Part shown: positions 61,139-64,000 of the stretch, piece by piece
Numbering within the stretch: the first letter of the stretch is position 1
Layout of the letters: each line of letters begins with the position of its first letter
Origin: Escallonia rubra
Taxonomy: Eukaryota > Streptophyta > Magnoliopsida > Escalloniales > Escalloniaceae
Assembly: GCA_033065855.1 (NCBI GenBank)
Contig: JAVXUO010000216.1
Location: forward strand, 186,001-250,000
Reading direction: 5' to 3'
DNA: 64,000 bases
Translations under genes and position numbers: made by a program
The notes under the pieces: generated by a model
What the model was told of the DNA's origin: nothing
Databases searched by the model: none
What the model saw: only the letters and a program-made list of their open reading frames with translations

Positions 61139-61560
61139 TATCATAATTGGCCATTGTTATCAATTAATAGGGAAAAATTCTTTTAACTCATTTACCCTTA
61201 CATTTATTTTCTTCCAACTCAATCTTAGCTTGCCACAAGTTATTTTCTTCCAAATACATATATGTTCTTAGTTAAAACTGAGTGTAACACGTTAGACTTT
61301 AACGGTATAACTTATAAAAAATTAGATTCCTTTCAAACTTACCTTTAGTGATCTCAAAGAACATATAATTCTCTTGGAACTTCTAATGTAATTGTTGATC
61401 AAGAGTTCTAAAAATCTTACTTGTCAAAAATACAAGAGCTCAACAACTCTTACGTGTCGCAAATCTTATGTGTAGTAATCAATAATACTTATAAATTCTT
61501 AAATAATAAAATCATAATAAAGAGTTAGTAAGTAGGGAAGATTTTCCATTTTATATTTTT
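61139..61560. other. AT-rich spacer
   Basis: Contains diverged repeats of CTTACGTGTC/GCAAATCTTA wording seen again in the array to the right. No gene. Confidence 0.35.
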
Positions 61561-64000
61561 GAGATTTTATATTGTTATTTTAAATTGCTTTTGAGGTGTT
61601 AATAATCAAAACTAAGGCATAATATATAAGTATAATGATTGGGTAGAGTTTTATGAGGTATATGGTTGGTTTCTTAATTTTATAAAATTTACAAATATAG
61701 AGTAAATTATACCTACAAATTTTCTAATAATAAATCATAGGTAAGAGTTAAATAAGGTAGAAAAAGAAAAGAACACTAAAATAGATAGGATTCTTAAATC
61801 TTAGATATCCAATAGGTGGGGAAGTACCACATGCAAAGCTAAAGCTTACGTGTCAGAAGGAGAAGATTCCTAAAAAATCTTACGTGGCGCAAAGATAGAG
61901 TTCTAAAAATCATGTTATTTCAAAGTGTTTTTGAGGTGTTAATAATCAAAATTAGGGCCTGATGTATAAGTGTAATGATTAGGAAGAGTTTTATAACATG
62001 TATGATTGACTTCTTAGTTTTATAAAGTTTACAAATATAGGGTAAATTATACCTACGAATTTTCTAATAATAATTGATAGGAAAGAGTTAAATAATAAGG
62101 TAGGAAAATAAAAGAACACCAAAACAAATAGGATTCTTGAATCCTATAAGATGTTAATAATCATGCCAAATTAGGACCTAATATATAAGTATAATGATTA
62201 GACAGAGTTTTATAAGGTGTATGATTGGCTTTTTAATTTTATAAAGTTTACAAATATAGGGTAAATTATACCTATGAATTTTTTTAATAATAAATCATAG
62301 GAAAGAGTTAAATAGGGTAGAAAAGAAAAAAGACGCCAAAACAAATAGAATTCTTGAATTGTATATATCCAATTTAAACAGTTGGACTCTAAATGAAGAG
62401 ATCAATTAAGTTAGGGAACTATCACATGCAAAGCTGAAGCTTACGTGTTAGAAGGAGAAGATTCCTAAAAAATCTTCCGTGGCGCAAAGATAGAATTCTA
62501 AATATCATGTTTTTTTTAAGTACATTTGAGGTGTTAATAATCAAAATTAGGGCCTAATATATAAGTATAGTGATTAGGTAGAGTTTTATAAGGTGTATGA
62601 TTGGCTTCTTAGTTTTATAAAGTTTACAAATATAGGGTAAATTGTACCTACGAATTTTCTAATAATAAATTATAGGAAATAGTTAAATAATAAGGTTGGA
62701 AAATAAAAAAGAACACCAAAGCAAATAGGATTCTTAAATCTTAGAAGGCGTTAATAATCAAAATTAGGGCATAATATATAAGTATAGTGATTAGATAGAG
62801 TTTTATAAAGTATATGATTGGCTTCTTAGTTTTATAAAGTTTACAAATATAGGGTAAATTATACCTAAAAAATTTCTAATAATAAATTATAGGAAAGAGT
62901 TAAATAATAAGGTAGGAAAAGAAAAGAACACAAAAACAAAGGTGGGAAAAAAAAACACCAAAACAAATAGGATTCTTGAATCTTATAAGGTCTTAATAAT
63001 TAAAATTAGGGCCTAGTATATAAGAAAAGTGATTAGGTAGAGTTTTATAAGGTGTATGATTGATTGGCTTCTTAATTTTACAAAGTTTACAAATATAGGG
63101 TAAATTATACCTTCGAATTTTCTAATAATAAATCGTAGGAAATAGTTAAATAATAAGGTAGGAAAAGAAAATAAGAGCGAAACAAAGGTGGGAAAAGAAA
63201 AGAACACCAAAACAAATAGGATTCTTGAATCTTATAAGGTGTTAATAATCAAAATTATGGCCTAATATAGAAGTATAGTGATTAGGTAGAATTTTATAAG
63301 GCGTGTGATTGGCTTCTTAATTCTATAAAGTTTACAAATAAAGGATAAATTATACCTACGAATTTTTTAATAATAAATTATAAGAAATAGTCAAATAATA
63401 AGGTAGGAAAAGAAAAAAAACACCAAAACAAAGGTGGGTGATATAACTCAAATATAACTCTCAATAATTGGGGAATACCCAGCAATCCCAGTCAAACTGG
63501 AAGATCAATGGTTATCTTATTAGGGATTGTGACGTGATTCTCGAGGATCCTAACGCGATCCTAACGCATCTGGCCCATGGCCCAGTCCTACTAGGACTCT
63601 CCTCCTACAGCTATATAAAGGGGTCTACCCCCCAGGTATGAGGACAATTATACAATTCATGCTTTTTCAGAGTAATTATTCTATAACTGCGCTCTGACTT
63701 AAGTATCAGAGAGTTCTCCGCCGGGAACCCCACCCGGCGGTCACTCGTTTTCTGTATTGCAGGTCATCGGTTCGGGCTCGGGTTCCGCAAAGGACGCAGA
63801 ACATATTTTTAGCAGCAACAGTGGGAAAAGAAAAGAACACCAAAACAAATAGGATTCTTGAATCCTATAAGGTATTAATAATCAAAATTAGGGCCTAATA
63901 TATAAGTATAGTGATTAGGTAGAGTTTTTATAAGGTGTATGATTGAATTTTTAATTTTATAAAGTTTAAAAATCTAGGGTAAATTATACCTTCGAATTTT
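61560..64000. repeat. Satellite-like tandem array, unit about 217-246 bp
   Basis: At least eight diverged units. The marker ACAAATATAGGGTAAATTAT occurs near 61691, 62031, 62250, 62626, 62843, 63089, 63334 and 63967. Spacings are 340, 219, 376, 217, 246, 245 and 633. The two longer ones carry an extra block with CTTACGTGTYAGAAGGAGAAG. The last spacing becomes 246 after removing the solo LTR and its target copy. The array runs off the right end of the window. No coding capacity. Confidence 0.88.
63439..63820 (+). mobile_element. Solo LTR, 382 bp, with perfect 5-bp target duplication
   Basis: Starts TGATATAACTC and ends AGCAGCAACA, and is flanked by GTGGG at 63434-63438 and 63821-63825. It contains a TATA box (CTATATAAAGG, 63611-63621) and downstream an R/U5-like stretch with CTGACTTAAGTATCAGAGAG. 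No internal domain or second LTR is present, so it is what recombination between two LTRs leaves behind. Its GC content contrasts with the AT-rich array around it. Confidence 0.92.

Noticed and set aside
1-64000. tRNA, rRNA, CRISPR and known miRNA precursors
   Set aside because: None recognised on either strand by eye; a covariance-model search would be needed to exclude them.

Overview
This is a 64 kb AT-rich nuclear segment of a flowering plant, most likely a woody eudicot; I cannot name the species. The signs are intron-rich plant genes with GT/AG junctions, plant-only families (AHL, armadillo-repeat kinesin, plastid-type DHDPS, LITTLE ZIPPER, CYP716-like P450), many plant transposon relics, long SSRs, and a piece of plastid DNA inside an intron. 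There is no sign of bacterial operons, CRISPR or viral genes.

Five protein genes could be rebuilt. (1) 9787-10734 (+) is an intronless AT-hook/PPC nuclear protein, closest to AHL22. (2) 16865-31588 (-) is an armadillo-repeat kinesin of the ARK family; 19 coding exons join in frame into 890 residues. (3) 36275-43832 (+) is plastid dihydrodipicolinate synthase in 3 coding exons (374 aa), with a 5.7 kb second intron stuffed with repeats. (4) 45899-46335 (+) is a LITTLE ZIPPER (ZPR1/2-type) microprotein in 2 exons (116 aa). (5) 51954-54142 (-) is a cytochrome P450 of the CYP85 clan, CYP716-like, in 4 exons (480 aa). They do not form one pathway. The order AHL, DHDPS, ZPR does recall a conserved Arabidopsis block (AHL22-DHDPS2-ZPR1 and AHL18-DHDPS1-ZPR2), so this looks like an old syntenic core that has been expanded by transposons.

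Between and inside the genes: 1-9 kb holds an RNase H-domain retroelement relic, foldback elements, a duplicated GC-rich segment and degenerate direct repeats. 10.7-16.8 kb has no gene I can support but holds a near-perfect 89-nt-arm hairpin next to a poly-C run. The kinesin introns carry a SINE-like repeat, a three-unit minisatellite touching a splice donor, a plastid ndhB insertion and a copia relic. 32.7-33.9 kb and 48.9-50.5 kb are two related nonautonomous Helitrons in opposite orientation. 34.3-34.9 kb is a DUF4283-type retroelement ORF broken by one stop codon. DHDPS intron 2 holds a GC-rich LTR-like block built of minisatellites, and a 413-bp tandem duplication.

The right end (56.8-64 kb) is transposon territory. 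A hAT-type element with a perfect 8-bp target duplication (56783-61130) contains a nested CACTA-type element (57509-60780). It is followed by a tandem array with a unit of about 217-246 bp, itself interrupted by a 382-bp solo LTR with a perfect 5-bp target duplication. All calls come from reading the sequence and recalling families; no database search was possible.
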